Positions 26,544-35,229 of a stretch of DNA of 64,000 nt are shown piece after piece. The stretch's first letter is position 1, and each line of letters starts with the position of its first letter. A program made the position numbers and the translations under genes. A model generated the notes under the pieces. That model did no database searches. It was given only the letters and a program-made list of their open reading frames with translations, and was not told the DNA's origin. Source of the stretch: a virus; IMG/VR virus record IMGVR_UViG_3300044991_001407, positions 31,038 to 95,037 of that record; one strand, given 5' to 3'.

Positions 26544-28472
26544 TCAGCGTATTGGGCATGCACCTGTTGCGCAATCATCCATGTCAATCATTAGATCACT
26601 AGAGTTTTGCTGAAGTGGGATTGAAAAGTCTAATTTTGCAACAGACTTGTTGTACTCTTCCTCGGTGATTTCTTCATACGGAGGAAGGGGAAAGTTATGA
26701 TCAACATGAAGTAGGAAAGAAACGCTCTTCACTGATGAGTCGTAGTTGGAGGCAAGCCACTCTTTAATTGATGACAACTCCTCTTTGCGATAATACACCG
26801 TTACAGAAACAGCATTATCAGCCCATTCAGTTTGCATCTTCTTTACCCACTCAAGCTGATCTATTGCAGTCATGTTTGCGGCTAACACAGCACCCTCTGG
26901 TGATTTGCATGGGAACTCAACAACATAGCGAGTATGATCTTCACGACCATCTAGCCCAATATCCCAAACAACCTTGTACCCACGCTTACGACAGGCATCA
27001 ACTAGTGGATCAACGGAGCTAAACCGAACTCTTCTTGTATAGAAATTAGCAAATGCTGGGTGGATACCTGGTGTCACACCTGGTAGCAACGAAAGAGTTC
27101 CAGATGGCTGAACAGTAGTGAGTCTCACCGAAGGGTTCCAGCCATGATCTTCACTATAAGACTTATCAAAACTCTTAAGATATGCATAGGTCTCATCAAG
27201 CCATGCAACTTGTTTCTCCGTTGCCTGAAGAATACCCGTCACAGACTGACCAAGGCGACCATTTTTATGAACAATAGTGTTCGTCTTTTCATATGGATAC
27301 GAAAGCCTTGTAATCTGTTTCTGAACCATGTACAGAAGTCTTGATACCTCAAGCATTTGAGCCAATGACTCAATGTTTGGCAAAAAGATTGTAGATAGGT
27401 TACAAGATTCACCATCTGATAGTGCAATTTCTGCACATGGATTAAATCCCTCTACTGTTGGGTCTGGTGACTTCTCACCAAGTCTGCCATATGTTCTTGC
27501 CATTCTTCTGTTTAATAAACCGTATGGCTCACCAGTTCCGTCATACCCCTTCCAGAATTCTGGAACAATCTCATCATAGGAGTCTGCATAAATACTATTA
27601 TTGCTGTTTGATCTCCAGGCTGGTACATTACCGCTTCCCCAGTTTTTTGCACGAAGGAATAACATATCGTCAGGATCGCCAATAGCAATCTGTGCTGAAC
27701 GGCGTGAAGAGCCAGAAATTACAATACGACCAATGATGTTGCAAATATCCAACACATCAACTGAGCGAAGTTTTTTCCCAACACGATTATCAAGAACTTT
27801 ACCAATATCAACAAGACCTTCTACAAGAGCTCCTGGACCAGAAGCAATGCCACCAAATGTCTTTAGTGGTGCCCCATATTCACGAATGAGAATTGTTGAA
27901 TATGTAAAGGATTTTCCAGTAATAAAATAAGATTCAAGAACCTTATGAAGAAGCTCTCTCCAACCCTGTCTTGAGTCTGGAACAATGAAGTCAGCGTCTG
28001 CGGTTCTTTCTGCTGTGATGTAATTAACTTTTTTAATCTTTGGCAGGTCGTGAATCTTTGAACGCTCAACAGAAAAGCCAACACCACCACCAAGCATCAA
28101 GTAATCAAACAAAAGCTCAAAGTCTTCAATCTTCTCAATATTTGTATAAAAACAATTATTAAGGGAAGTTCCAGAAAACTTACTTACAAGAGGTGTACCG
28201 AGCTGCCAGAGGGCTCTGCCAGAGACTGAGCACCTAAGGTTAAACATATGATCAAACAATTTCTCCGCTTCTTCCTGGGAAAAAGGAACTCCGATTTCAA
28301 CAGCGCCATTAATAATTCTTTTTATGGTTTGAACCCAAGACTCTGTTGAGTCAGTTCCTTCAATCTTGCGACTATATGTCCTAAGGAACACAACTTCTCC
28401 AAGCCCACCAAAACCCCAAGGCGGGGTCTTTGAACCATAACTAGCAATAAAATCATTTGACAACAGTGACAT
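26544..28472 (-). CDS. nrdJ: Class II (adenosylcobalamin-dependent) ribonucleoside-triphosphate reductase
   Basis: The 642-residue monomer makes deoxynucleotides for phage DNA synthesis. It has the Lactobacillus-type RTPR layout: WGFGGLGEVVFLRTYSR at the N-terminus, the redox Cys in SGTSLNNCFYT (about C107), the active loop FNPCAEIALSDGESCNLS with thiyl-radical Cys about 346, Glu 348 and the partner Cys 357. The C-terminal CxxxxC (CATGAC, about 634 and 639) passes electrons from the reductant. It is somewhat shorter than the about 740-residue family and lacks an ATP-cone. It needs host cobalamin and thioredoxin. It is in the leftward head-gene operon, upstream of portal. Confidence 0.9.
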   Translation of the reverse strand: MSLLSNDFIASYGSKTPPWGFGGLGEVVFLRTYSRKIEGTDSTESWVQTIKRIINGAVEIGVPFSQEEAEKLFDHMFNLRCSVSGRALWQLGTPLVSKFSGTSLNNCFYTNIEKIEDFELLFDYLMLGGGVGFSVERSKIHDLPKIKKVNYITAERTADADFIVPDSRQGWRELLHKVLESYFITGKSFTYSTILIREYGAPLKTFGGIASGPGALVEGLVDIGKVLDNRVGKKLRSVDVLDICNIIGRIVISGSSRRSAQIAIGDPDDMLFLRAKNWGSGNVPAWRSNSNNSIYADSYDEIVPEFWKGYDGTGEPYGLLNRRMARTYGRLGEKSPDPTVEGFNPCAEIALSDGESCNLSTIFLPNIESLAQMLEVSRLLYMVQKQITRLSYPYEKTNTIVHKNGRLGQSVTGILQATEKQVAWLDETYAYLKSFDKSYSEDHGWNPSVRLTTVQPSGTLSLLPGVTPGIHPAFANFYTRRVRFSSVDPLVDACRKRGYKVVWDIGLDGREDHTRYVVEFPCKSPEGAVLAANMTAIDQLEWVKKMQTEWADNAVSVTVYYRKEELSSIKEWLASNYDSSVKSVSFLLHVDHNFPLPPYEEITEEEYNKSVAKLDFSIPLQQNSSDLMIDMDDCATGACPIR

Positions 28473-28545
28473 CTATATACCTCCAAAAGTAAGAACAACT
28501 AGTTTAGACGCTGAGCATAGCAGAGTCAAAGATTAGTACTTAGGA

Positions 28546-29559
28546 CTACGACAAAGATTTTTGATAAAAATCAAGACGGTTTAAAATTTTATCTGCGACA
28601 GATGACCAAGACCACTCGGAGTGAATAATCCTTGCTGATTTAAACGCATACTTTTTAAAATCATCATACTCATTTACAACATTTTCCATTAAGTCAAGGA
28701 GTTGTTGAAAATTTGGACTTGCCCAATCCCCAGTATCACAATCGTAGAGATGATCTTGCCAATCAGCTTTTACAAAACTAGCCTCAAGAGGAATGCCATA
28801 TTTTGCAAAATCAGCACAACCAGTTAAGTTTGTGACAATTGTTGGTAGACCAGTTGCAATTGCCTCAAAAGGAATCATTCCAAAACCTTCACCCATTGTT
28901 GGATAAACCATACAATGGCATTTGTGATACAAAGATACTAAATCTTCTGTGCTAAAGTTATCTGGAATCCCAAGAATCTGAGGGTGATTATGAGCTGGCA
29001 CAAGTTGATCATTAACATAACACTCTGCATAGCAGAACTTGTTATACTTTAAAACTAGTTGAAAATCTTCATTGCCATCGTATAACTCAAGAAAAGCGTC
29101 AACAACCATTTGTGCATTTTTTCTTTTTGAATCTCCGCCGACATGTAAGAAGTTAAACTTCCCAGTTAGTTCTCTTTCAAGTATAGAAAATTCTGGAGAG
29201 ATACCGTGAGGGATGGTAAATACATTTGCATTCACATTGTGTTTAATATAAATATCTCTGATGAAATCAGATGTAGCCCAAACCTCATCACACTTACGCA
29301 TGTTATCAATCCAGTGTGGAGGGATCTTGGTTGACTCCCAAGGAGTATAACCAATATTGTATTTTGACTTTAGCTGATAGTAAGTTGGGGGGCAGAAGTT
29401 GATGTGATACGGAATGTCTTCTCGTGTATAAAACACCGCACACTCTTTTTCCTGCAAGGCTCTGATTGTAGACAGGGCAGCATTATAGTAACCCTGGCTA
29501 TACCAAGTGTCACCAGATGCATCTACATGATTTAGACTAAACCAGCTAATTTTTTTCAT
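28546..29559 (-). CDS. Glycosyltransferase, GT4 (group 1) type
   Basis: The 337-residue enzyme has a GT-B layout: N-terminal SWFSLNHVDASGDTWYSQG, the inter-domain VFTIPHGISPEFSI, nucleotide-sugar domain start FNFLHVGGDSKRKNAQMVVD, and the E-x7-E signature region YPTMGEGFGMIPFEAIATG. It would transfer a sugar from an activated donor. The substrate could be phage DNA, virion protein or host wall glycan; no hydroxymethylpyrimidine genes are visible here, so DNA glucosylation is not implied. Start MKKISWF overlaps no neighbour. Confidence 0.85.
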   Translation of the reverse strand: MKKISWFSLNHVDASGDTWYSQGYYNAALSTIRALQEKECAVFYTREDIPYHINFCPPTYYQLKSKYNIGYTPWESTKIPPHWIDNMRKCDEVWATSDFIRDIYIKHNVNANVFTIPHGISPEFSILERELTGKFNFLHVGGDSKRKNAQMVVDAFLELYDGNEDFQLVLKYNKFCYAECYVNDQLVPAHNHPQILGIPDNFSTEDLVSLYHKCHCMVYPTMGEGFGMIPFEAIATGLPTIVTNLTGCADFAKYGIPLEASFVKADWQDHLYDCDTGDWASPNFQQLLDLMENVVNEYDDFKKYAFKSARIIHSEWSWSSVADKILNRLDFYQKSLS

Positions 29560-29567
29560 TAAAGGTG

Positions 29568-29807
29568 TTACTCTTTTTCATTCTCCAGAACGATTTTGTC
29601 TGACGACATAGACAAACATTTTACACCTTTTTGCATCAGCTCGTTGGCTGTTTCTTCAGATATTTCTACGCTGATTGGCATGTTGGTAAAAACACACCTT
29701 GTAGCCGCAAGATAAAAATCATCAAATTTGACAACACTGATTTGTTCGGGGTCAACAATTGCAGCAGGACCATAATCATCTGATTCTACAACAGCAATAA
29801 TCTGCAT
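29568..29807 (-). CDS. Small hypothetical protein, first gene of the leftward operon
   Basis: The 79 residues begin MQIIAVVESDDYGPAAIVDP and include VKFDDFYLAATRCVFTNMPI. It is a compact alpha/beta protein of no recognised family. It is the first leftward gene after the divergent control region, so it should be made first from that promoter. Confidence 0.55.
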   Translation of the reverse strand: MQIIAVVESDDYGPAAIVDPEQISVVKFDDFYLAATRCVFTNMPISVEISEETANELMQKGVKCLSMSSDKIVLENEKE

Positions 29808-29819
29808 GCTTCTACCTTA

Positions 29820-29995
29820 CCATCTTTTCCGTTCGGAACATAGTGCTGGTATGCTTAGTATACTAAGTATATAAGTATATATAGTTTATAAGTATGCTAG
29901 GTTTTCCCGCATGCCCGCATGCGAAGCATACCATGAAATCTGAAAAAATTCCTGAGTAAATGATTTTTTTTTAATTTCTCTGATATCCTGTCTAC
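29820..29995. promoter_or_regulatory. Divergent control region with nested palindromes
   Basis: All genes to the left of this gap read left and all genes to the right read right. It holds a perfect 14-bp palindrome CTTAGTATACTAAG (29854-29867), an enclosing 9-bp inverted repeat GGTATGCTT (29848-29856) / AAGCATACC (29924-29932), a direct repeat TATAAGTAT (29870-29878, 29887-29895) and a CGCATG-rich near palindrome (about 29909-29923). The AT-rich repeats are plausible -10/operator material for two divergent promoters. No factor can be assigned. Confidence 0.6.
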
Positions 29996-30232
29996 ATGTC
30001 AAATTTTTTCTTTTGGATAGTCTGGTTTACTGTATCTGCTTTTGGTCTGAAGTACTCTACAAATCAATTACTGGATAAGGATCTTAGCATACAGGCAAGC
30101 TTTGTTATTATGTTTATTTATCAATGGATTAGATTTGTTAAACCAACAGATAAAGTTAATACTAATACAAATAAAACTTTACCTCCACCAAATACTAATA
30201 CTAAAAATAAGCGTAAATATGAGAATAACTAG
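29996..30232 (+). CDS. Small membrane protein, first rightward gene
   Basis: The 78 residues have a hydrophobic N-terminus (FFFWIVWFTVSAFGLKYST), a second hydrophobic segment (ASFVIMFIYQWIRFV), then an Asn/Thr/Lys-rich tail (NTNTNKTLPPPNTNTKNKRK). As the leading gene after the divergent promoter it may be made early. Function unknown. Confidence 0.6.
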   Translation: MSNFFFWIVWFTVSAFGLKYSTNQLLDKDLSIQASFVIMFIYQWIRFVKPTDKVNTNTNKTLPPPNTNTKNKRKYENN

Positions 30233-30497
30233 TTTTAACTCTGACATTAATCTAGAGGATATTGAGTCTCTCCAGATTATAATTAAGGCTGTGCCTTTTG
30301 AGGATAGTTATGTTCCAGCTTTTATTATTATGTCTCCAGAAGATAAGTATGAAATGACAATTGACGAACTTAATTCTTTGATGGATGGAATAGAGATAGC
30401 AAGAAACAAAGTTGATGAAATCATTACATATATTTTAAGAAAAAAAATATTTAATGAAAACGGAGAAGATAGATATGATTTTGGGACAGGTAATTAA
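30219..30497 (+). CDS. Hypothetical acidic protein
   Basis: The 92 residues start MRITSFNSDINLEDIESLQI; the ATG at 30219 is used because the longer frame overlaps the membrane-protein gene in a Leu/Ile-rich shadow sequence. It ends with a helix (IEIARNKVDEIITYILRKKI). It overlaps both neighbours slightly, indicating one transcript. No family recognised. Confidence 0.6.
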   Translation: MRITSFNSDINLEDIESLQIIIKAVPFEDSYVPAFIIMSPEDKYEMTIDELNSLMDGIEIARNKVDEIITYILRKKIFNENGEDRYDFGTGN

Positions 30498-30762
30498 AGA
30501 CTTTCCATATCCGACAAGAACATGTCCATATTGCAATAGAAATCTTGTTGTTGTTAATGCAGTTCACTGGCATGAGGACAGGTATCAATACAAAGCACTT
30601 TATTTCTGTTCATATGGGGAATGCCCTGTTTATGACGAAGGTGCTAAGAAAGCTTATGCAAGAATCGTATACTCATCCGAAGACGCTGCCGCATATTTTT
30701 GGCGTGTACAAATCCCAGTTCAACGCTGGGAGCAGGCTGATGTTGTGAGTATTTATGAATAA
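30475..30762 (+). CDS. Zinc-ribbon-like small protein
   Basis: The 95-residue protein has TCPYCNRNLVVVNAVHWHED followed by YFCSYGECPVYDEG: CxxC, then a His pair and CxxxxC, which would bind one or two zinc ions. The ATG at 30475 follows GGAG by nine bases and is preferred to an ATG seven codons earlier without a ribosome site. Such phage zinc ribbons often bind nucleic acid; nothing more can be said. Confidence 0.6.
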   Translation: MILGQVIKDFPYPTRTCPYCNRNLVVVNAVHWHEDRYQYKALYFCSYGECPVYDEGAKKAYARIVYSSEDAAAYFWRVQIPVQRWEQADVVSIYE

Positions 30763-30781
30763 TATGATAAAATAATAGATT

Positions 30782-31759
30782 ATGCCAGTGAATAAATGTT
30801 CAGAAGATGGAAAACCAGGTTTTAAATGGGGAGACTCAGGTGCTTGTTATATCTACACCCCAGGCAATGAAGCATCAATAAAATCTGCAAGGAAAAAAGT
30901 TCTTGCTCAAGCCCTTGCTATTGGTGATATTGGTAAAGATGATGATCTTCTATCGGAAGAGAATATTGAATATGCAATCAAGTCTTTGAAAGAATGGTTT
31001 AAAGAAAAATGGGTTGATATTTCAAGACCAAAGCCTGGTGGTGGATTTGAACCGTGTGGTCGTGCAGATGCAGATTCTGGTAAATATCCAAAATGCGTTC
31101 CTGCTTCAAGAGCAGCGAGAATGACACCAGAACAAATCGCCTCAGCCGTCAGAAGAAAAAGAACTGCTGAATCTACTCAACAAAGAGAAGATAAAAAGCC
31201 AATAAATGTTTCAACAGAAAAAGCAGAAACAAAAAATGTTCCAACAAATCCAGCTTTATATGCTAGGGTTAAAGCAGAAGCTAAGGCTAAATTTGATGTT
31301 TATCCATCTGCATATGCAAATGCATGGCTTGTTCGTGAATATAAAAAAAGAGGTGGAGGTTATAGAACAGTGAATAAAAGTTTTGATGTTTATAAAGTCG
31401 CAGAAGACTTAGCAGAGGAAGAGGCAGCTCTTGCCGATGCACTTGTAACAATTGCTCGGACTTATGGAAAGTTCAATGAAGATGAAACTGGCATTTGGGC
31501 TGGTTACGAGAGCGCTGAAGAAAACGAAGTTAAGGATATCGGCGTTAAATGCTCTAATTGTGTTCTCTATGAAGGTAATGGTGTATGTATGGTTATTGCT
31601 CAAGAAGTTGAGGATGACGGAATGTGCAGATTTGCCATCATTCCAGATGGAGTCGTAACCCCAGAAGGGGATGACGATATGGAAGACGATATGGAAGAAG
31701 AAATGGATAAAAGTGTTGGAATCAGCATTGCTGATGAGGTTATAAAAAATTTACTATGA
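30782..31759 (+). CDS. Conserved phage protein with several Cys-rich modules
   Basis: The 325-residue protein is built of short modules. They are NKCSEDGKPGFKWGDSGACY (1-22), a helical linker, and KEKWVDISRPKPGGGFEPCG with GKYPKCVPASRAARMTPEQI (75-120), a segment well known in aquatic phage proteins. Next come AKAKFDVYPSAYANAWLVRE (DUF5872-like, about 175-205) and a Cys module VKCSNCVLYEGNGVCMVIAQ with CRFAII near 255-285, and last a very acidic tail. The Cys modules may bind metal. The multi-domain form and the absence of catalytic signatures suggest a structural or DNA-handling protein. Confidence 0.6.
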   Translation: MPVNKCSEDGKPGFKWGDSGACYIYTPGNEASIKSARKKVLAQALAIGDIGKDDDLLSEENIEYAIKSLKEWFKEKWVDISRPKPGGGFEPCGRADADSGKYPKCVPASRAARMTPEQIASAVRRKRTAESTQQREDKKPINVSTEKAETKNVPTNPALYARVKAEAKAKFDVYPSAYANAWLVREYKKRGGGYRTVNKSFDVYKVAEDLAEEEAALADALVTIARTYGKFNEDETGIWAGYESAEENEVKDIGVKCSNCVLYEGNGVCMVIAQEVEDDGMCRFAIIPDGVVTPEGDDDMEDDMEEEMDKSVGISIADEVIKNLL

Positions 31760-31796
31760 TATGCTAGTAAGCATATCTTTAATACAAGGAGAATAT

Positions 31797-32177
31797 ATGA
31801 AAGACAATATGAAAAAAATGGTCTCTGACCACAACTCAATGAAGTCTTGGCACGAAACTGCTGCAAAAACTGCCGCAGAACAAATGCAAGATCACATTAA
31901 GGCTGCCGCATGGCATAGTTCGCAAGTTGATATTATCAAGGGAATGATTAATGAAGTTCCTCTTGATCCAGAAAAGAAGGTAAGTTCAGTCCCAACAGCT
32001 GGTTCTGCATCAACACCAACATCTGGTGCTGGAAAGACATCGGCTACAAACGAAGTCCCGCTTGACCCAAAAACAGTTAAGAAGAGCGATCTTGTTACGG
32101 CACTCTCTTCTTTTGAAGAAGAGTTCGGTAAGTTTGATATGTCAGTAGAGGATATTGCAAGCTTTCTGCTTGCATAA
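31797..32177 (+). CDS. Hypothetical protein with an internal 'NEVPLDP' duplication
   Basis: The 126 residues start MKDNMKKMVSDHNSMKSWHE after AAGGAGAATAT; the longer frame has no ribosome site. A helical N-terminus rich in Ala/His (KTAAEQMQDHIKAAAWHSSQ) is followed by NEVPLDPEKKV, a Ser/Thr/Gly linker, NEVPLDPKTVKK and an acidic helix. The duplicated motif looks like a short binding peptide presented twice. Role unknown. Confidence 0.55.
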   Translation: MKDNMKKMVSDHNSMKSWHETAAKTAAEQMQDHIKAAAWHSSQVDIIKGMINEVPLDPEKKVSSVPTAGSASTPTSGAGKTSATNEVPLDPKTVKKSDLVTALSSFEEEFGKFDMSVEDIASFLLA

Positions 32178-32189
32178 TAGTGAGGGCTG

Positions 32190-32432
32190 ATGGAAGCTGT
32201 AACTGTTGCTCTAATTGCTGCTGTCGGGGGAATCCTGGTAGCTTTGGTACAAAAGGGAAGAATAGAAAACAAAAACGATCATGGCGTAGTCGCTTCTTTG
32301 CTAAGAGATCTTCATAGTGATGTTGAGGTTGTAGAAAGCAAACTTGACAAACACATTGAATCACACAACCCAAAACAAGAAACAAAGCCAGTAACAACTA
32401 AAGTCGTTAAAAAAGTATCAACTAAAAAATAA
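32190..32432 (+). CDS. Small membrane-anchored coiled-coil protein
   Basis: The 80 residues are an N-terminal TM helix (VTVALIAAVGGILVALVQKG), then an amphipathic region (SLLRDLHSDVEVVESKLDKH) and a Lys-rich end. The layout matches DUF2746-type small membrane proteins found in actinophages, sometimes called holin-like. It is the last gene before a terminator. Confidence 0.55.
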   Translation: MEAVTVALIAAVGGILVALVQKGRIENKNDHGVVASLLRDLHSDVEVVESKLDKHIESHNPKQETKPVTTKVVKKVSTKK

Positions 32433-32438
32433 ATTTAA

Positions 32439-32506
32439 ACAGGCATCTTCAGGTTTGTAGTATTCCGAAAGGTTATTATAAATGTGTGAGGATGCCTGTT
32501 TTTTAT
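32439..32506 (+). terminator. Probable terminator with long loop
   Basis: A 10-bp stem AACAGGCATC (32439-32448) / GATGCCTGTT (32491-32500) encloses 42 bases and is followed by TTTTATTTTT. It stands just past the membrane-protein stop and before a new gene with its own leader. The large loop is unusual for an intrinsic terminator and might fold further. Confidence 0.6.
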
Positions 32507-32583
32507 TTTTAAAATAATCACTTATCCCGTTGATTTCCTTTTCTAATAATGATACGCTCTTCTCACCTAGAGAAAGGCTATAT

Positions 32584-33039
32584 ATGTCAGAAGAAAACAT
32601 CAACGAAGAAGATTCTGGATTTACTGCAACAAAAGAGTTCAGTATAATTTTTGACAAGCTTATTGGCTTGATCCCAGTCTCAGACCACAGAGAAGCTGCT
32701 TCTGTTATTTACGGTCATTACAAAGGTTGGTCTCCATCAAAGACCATTAAATATTACAACATTGATGAAAAATCATATTCAAAATACGCTGAGCTTTTCA
32801 AGTTCAAAGAAAAGGTGGTAAATCAAATGAGTGGAAGAAAGTCAAAACAAGATAATATTGTTAGTTTCCTTAGTGGAAATGTTGGTAAGGTCATTACACC
32901 TGTGCAGCTTGCAACGGATGTAGAAATTTCACTACCAACTTTTTACAACTTCTATAATGCAAATCGTTCTTACTTCAAGAAGGTAAAGCGTGGACATTTT
33001 GAAATCGTAGACCCAAAGGTTGAACGAGCAAATAGCTAA
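32584..33039 (+). CDS. Hypothetical protein with C-terminal winged-helix-like region
   Basis: The 151 residues start MSEENINEEDSGFTATKEFS after an AGAAAGG site. About 20-80 is helical (HREAASVIYGHYKGWSPSKT). About 85-150 reads as a small wHTH: SKQDNIVSFLSGNVGKVITP, VQLATDVEISLPTFYNFYNA, FKKVKRGHFEIVDP, where the last part forms the wing. A DNA-binding regulator or small terminase-like protein is possible. It is the first gene after the terminator, which fits a regulator. Confidence 0.5.
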   Translation: MSEENINEEDSGFTATKEFSIIFDKLIGLIPVSDHREAASVIYGHYKGWSPSKTIKYYNIDEKSYSKYAELFKFKEKVVNQMSGRKSKQDNIVSFLSGNVGKVITPVQLATDVEISLPTFYNFYNANRSYFKKVKRGHFEIVDPKVERANS

Positions 33040-33040
33040 T

Positions 33041-33706
33041 ATGGAAAAAACAATAGTCATACGAAATACAAAATCATGGGAGTTCTGTGCGGAAGAAGCC
33101 GTAAAAGACTTATTTTGGTTCGTAGATAGGTTTGATATAACTGGTATGACTATTGAGTGTGGTACTTCTCAGAAATCACGGGTGAGTAATTTTTACTGGG
33201 ATAACTTAAACATTGAATTATCAAATGATCATGTTAATAACATTAAAAAAATTATTGATTGGTGCATTGATAATAAAACATGGGAAAGTGACCCTCATTA
33301 CTACACAGGTGAAAATGATGATAAGTTAATGTATTGTCGGCAGTACCATAGTTGGTTATGGTCAATGATTGGTGCTGCCGCTCTGCACTACTGTAAAATA
33401 AATGGTATCTCTTTAGACAAAGAAATGCTTTCATCTACTCTGATTAAAAAACAAAAAGATTACGGTCCAAAAAATATTGAAAGATTTGGTCTTAACGGTC
33501 TGACTATCAGACTGCATGACAAAGTAGCTAGGTTAGAAAATCTTTTATCAAAACCAAAAGGAGTTACTAATGCAGTCTCAGATGAAAGCGTTTATGACAC
33601 ATTGCTTGATATTGGCGGTTATGCTGCGATTGCACTGATGTGGATTCGTGGAGAGTTCTTATTTCCAATGGAATATTTAGAACAGAGTGATCATGATATT
33701 ACTTAA
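33041..33706 (+). CDS. DUF1599 (Nmad1-type) protein
   Basis: The 221-residue protein has a helical C-terminal region KKQKDYGPKNIERFGLNGL, TIRLHDKVARLENLLSKP, SDESVYDTLLDIGGYAAIAL, which is the recognisable DUF1599 sequence. DUF1599 has been proposed, from gene neighbourhoods, to be associated with nucleotide or base modification. The N-terminal 110 residues are not typical of that family. The next gene is an Fe/2OG oxygenase overlapping by 14 bases, a neighbourhood compatible with modification of a nucleotide. Confidence 0.7.
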   Translation: MEKTIVIRNTKSWEFCAEEAVKDLFWFVDRFDITGMTIECGTSQKSRVSNFYWDNLNIELSNDHVNNIKKIIDWCIDNKTWESDPHYYTGENDDKLMYCRQYHSWLWSMIGAAALHYCKINGISLDKEMLSSTLIKKQKDYGPKNIERFGLNGLTIRLHDKVARLENLLSKPKGVTNAVSDESVYDTLLDIGGYAAIALMWIRGEFLFPMEYLEQSDHDIT

Positions 33707-34478
33707 AGACCTAGATGTTGGTTACATTCCTCCAACACCAAATACTATTGAGTCTATTCCAGGCACAGATAAAGCTAATAGGGTAATAATTACTTATGCA
33801 GAAAAATACGGACACCCAGTTGGGTATCTTCAAGAGCAGCATGGAAGGGTTGTGCAAGATATTTTTCCAATCAAAAAATCTGCAGAGAGTCAAATATCTT
33901 CTTCATCAAAAACCACACTAGAGCTACACACGGAAGCTGCGTTTCACCCCTATCTTCCAGACTATCTGCTTTTATTATGTTTGCGTGGAGATGAGAATGC
34001 TGGAACAACATACTCTGATTTATCAGACATACTAAAAGATATCCATGTTGGAATTATTAATATTTTAAAGCAAAGCTTATTTGAGACATCCGTAGACGAG
34101 AGCTTTAGGTTGAATGGAGAAGAAAATACTTTTATAAAACTACCTGTTCTAATCTGTGACTCAGATGGGAAATATACAATGAAATATGACAGAACGGTTA
34201 TGAGTGGGATTACTACCGAAGCTCAAATGGCTTTAAAAGTTTTTAACAATGCAGTTGAAAGAAATAAAAAAACTGTTTTTCTAGAAACTGGTGATTTGAT
34301 CATTATTGATAATTCAGTCACTGTTCACGGAAGAACATCTTTTGACGCAAAATATGATGGAACAGATAGATGGCTAAAGAGAGTTGTTGTGAGAAAAGAA
34401 GTAGATTCTATTAAAAATACATCTATCTGTTCTAAAACAGGATATGCTGTAATCAACAGTTATATGGAGGAAAAATGA
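33693..34478 (+). CDS. Fe(II)/2-oxoglutarate oxygenase, clavaminate synthase/AsnO-like
   Basis: The 261-residue protein shows the TauD-type jelly roll of amino-acid hydroxylases. The iron ligands are in LELHTEAAFHPYLPDYLLLL (HTE, HxE) and GDLIIIDNSVTVHGRTSFDA (distal His), and RWLKRVVVRK provides the Arg for 2-oxoglutarate. The HxE in place of HxD is usual in asparagine oxygenase and clavaminate synthase relatives. The substrate is unknown: free amino acid, peptide, or, given its DUF1599 neighbour, a nucleotide. The ATG at 33693 is taken; a GTG two codons before is an alternative. Confidence 0.75.
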   Translation: MILLKDLDVGYIPPTPNTIESIPGTDKANRVIITYAEKYGHPVGYLQEQHGRVVQDIFPIKKSAESQISSSSKTTLELHTEAAFHPYLPDYLLLLCLRGDENAGTTYSDLSDILKDIHVGIINILKQSLFETSVDESFRLNGEENTFIKLPVLICDSDGKYTMKYDRTVMSGITTEAQMALKVFNNAVERNKKTVFLETGDLIIIDNSVTVHGRTSFDAKYDGTDRWLKRVVVRKEVDSIKNTSICSKTGYAVINSYMEEK

Positions 34479-34735
34479 CAGATAATTTTTATGATCCAGA
34501 AAAAAATTTTAATCCATTCTTTGGAACGATGGAAGTAAATTTTGAGCGATGGATCGCTACTGGAATAAGCAATGGTTGGATCAGTGGACCAGTGTGTTCA
34601 ACGCATGATGGTATTCCAACCACGCATGATGAAGATGTGGAATGGGAAGAGGGTGGGGATCCATGTATCTACGCTGTTCGCCTATTTGCAGATGATGAAG
34701 AAAGAAAAGCCGTGGAGGACAACTGTGGTATATAA
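34475..34735 (+). CDS. Conserved small phage protein
   Basis: The 86 residues begin with TDNFYDPEKNFNPFFGTMEV and include SGPVCSTHDGIPTTHDEDVE, then WEEGGDPCIYAVRLFADDEE. The 'GWISGPVCxTHDGxPxTxxEExxWxxGxDPCxxxxR' pattern is frequent in phages of aquatic Actinobacteria and cyanobacteria and may bind metal through Cys/His. Start overlaps the oxygenase stop (ATGA). Function unknown. Confidence 0.65.
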   Translation: MTDNFYDPEKNFNPFFGTMEVNFERWIATGISNGWISGPVCSTHDGIPTTHDEDVEWEEGGDPCIYAVRLFADDEERKAVEDNCGI

Positions 34736-34736
34736 G

Positions 34737-35228
34737 ATGGCAAGACAACCTGCAAAAGTTGAAGAGATGGATGCCTGGGTTATTCGTTATGTGAATAAGC
34801 TTAAAAATATGATGGGGCTTTCTAATTGGACAATCATGATGCAAGCAAAGCCATCCAGTGCTGATGCTCTTGGAGAAACAGAGGTTATTCATGGTCAACA
34901 TCTAGCGAAGATGTATCTACACAAAGACTTCAGAAAGGACACTCCAGAAGATATTCGTGCAACTATTGTTCATGAATTGCTTCACTGTCACCTGGCTGTT
35001 CTGGAAGAAGCGGTGCATGAGGTTCTTAAGCCAGATCCAGATGATGCAAAAGCAAAAGCAGTTCATAAGATGATTATTTCTCTTATTGAATATGAAAATG
35101 AACGAATCATTGATAGCCTTGCCGAGTCAATGGGTAAGTGGATGCCAGTTCCAGATATGCCAAAACCAAGAGCTAAAAAGAAAGCGGCAAAGAAGACTGC
35201 TAAGAAACAAGTAAAAAGAAAGATATAA
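34737..35228 (+). CDS. Zincin metallopeptidase-like protein
   Basis: The 163-residue protein has the zinc motif ATIVHELLHCHLAVLEEAVH (HELLH, near residue 78) and a later conserved helix (HKMIISLIEYENERIIDSLA) that would supply the third ligand (Glu). It ends in a very basic Lys/Ala tail (KKKAAKKTAKKQVKRKI), suggesting DNA or wall polymer binding. Start ATG at 34737, one base after the upstream stop; longer in-frame starts lie inside the previous gene. SprT-type or phage-specific zincins are the nearest idea. Confidence 0.7.
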   Translation: MARQPAKVEEMDAWVIRYVNKLKNMMGLSNWTIMMQAKPSSADALGETEVIHGQHLAKMYLHKDFRKDTPEDIRATIVHELLHCHLAVLEEAVHEVLKPDPDDAKAKAVHKMIISLIEYENERIIDSLAESMGKWMPVPDMPKPRAKKKAAKKTAKKQVKRKI

Positions 35229-35229
35229 G

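Noticed and set aside
28546-29559. GT4 enzyme as a DNA glucosyltransferase
   Set aside because: The GT4 motifs do not indicate DNA as substrate and no hydroxymethyl-base synthesis gene is visible in the window.
32418-32657. Leftward frame opposite the terminator and the start of the 32584 gene
   Set aside because: It overlaps well-supported rightward features and has no neighbours in its direction.
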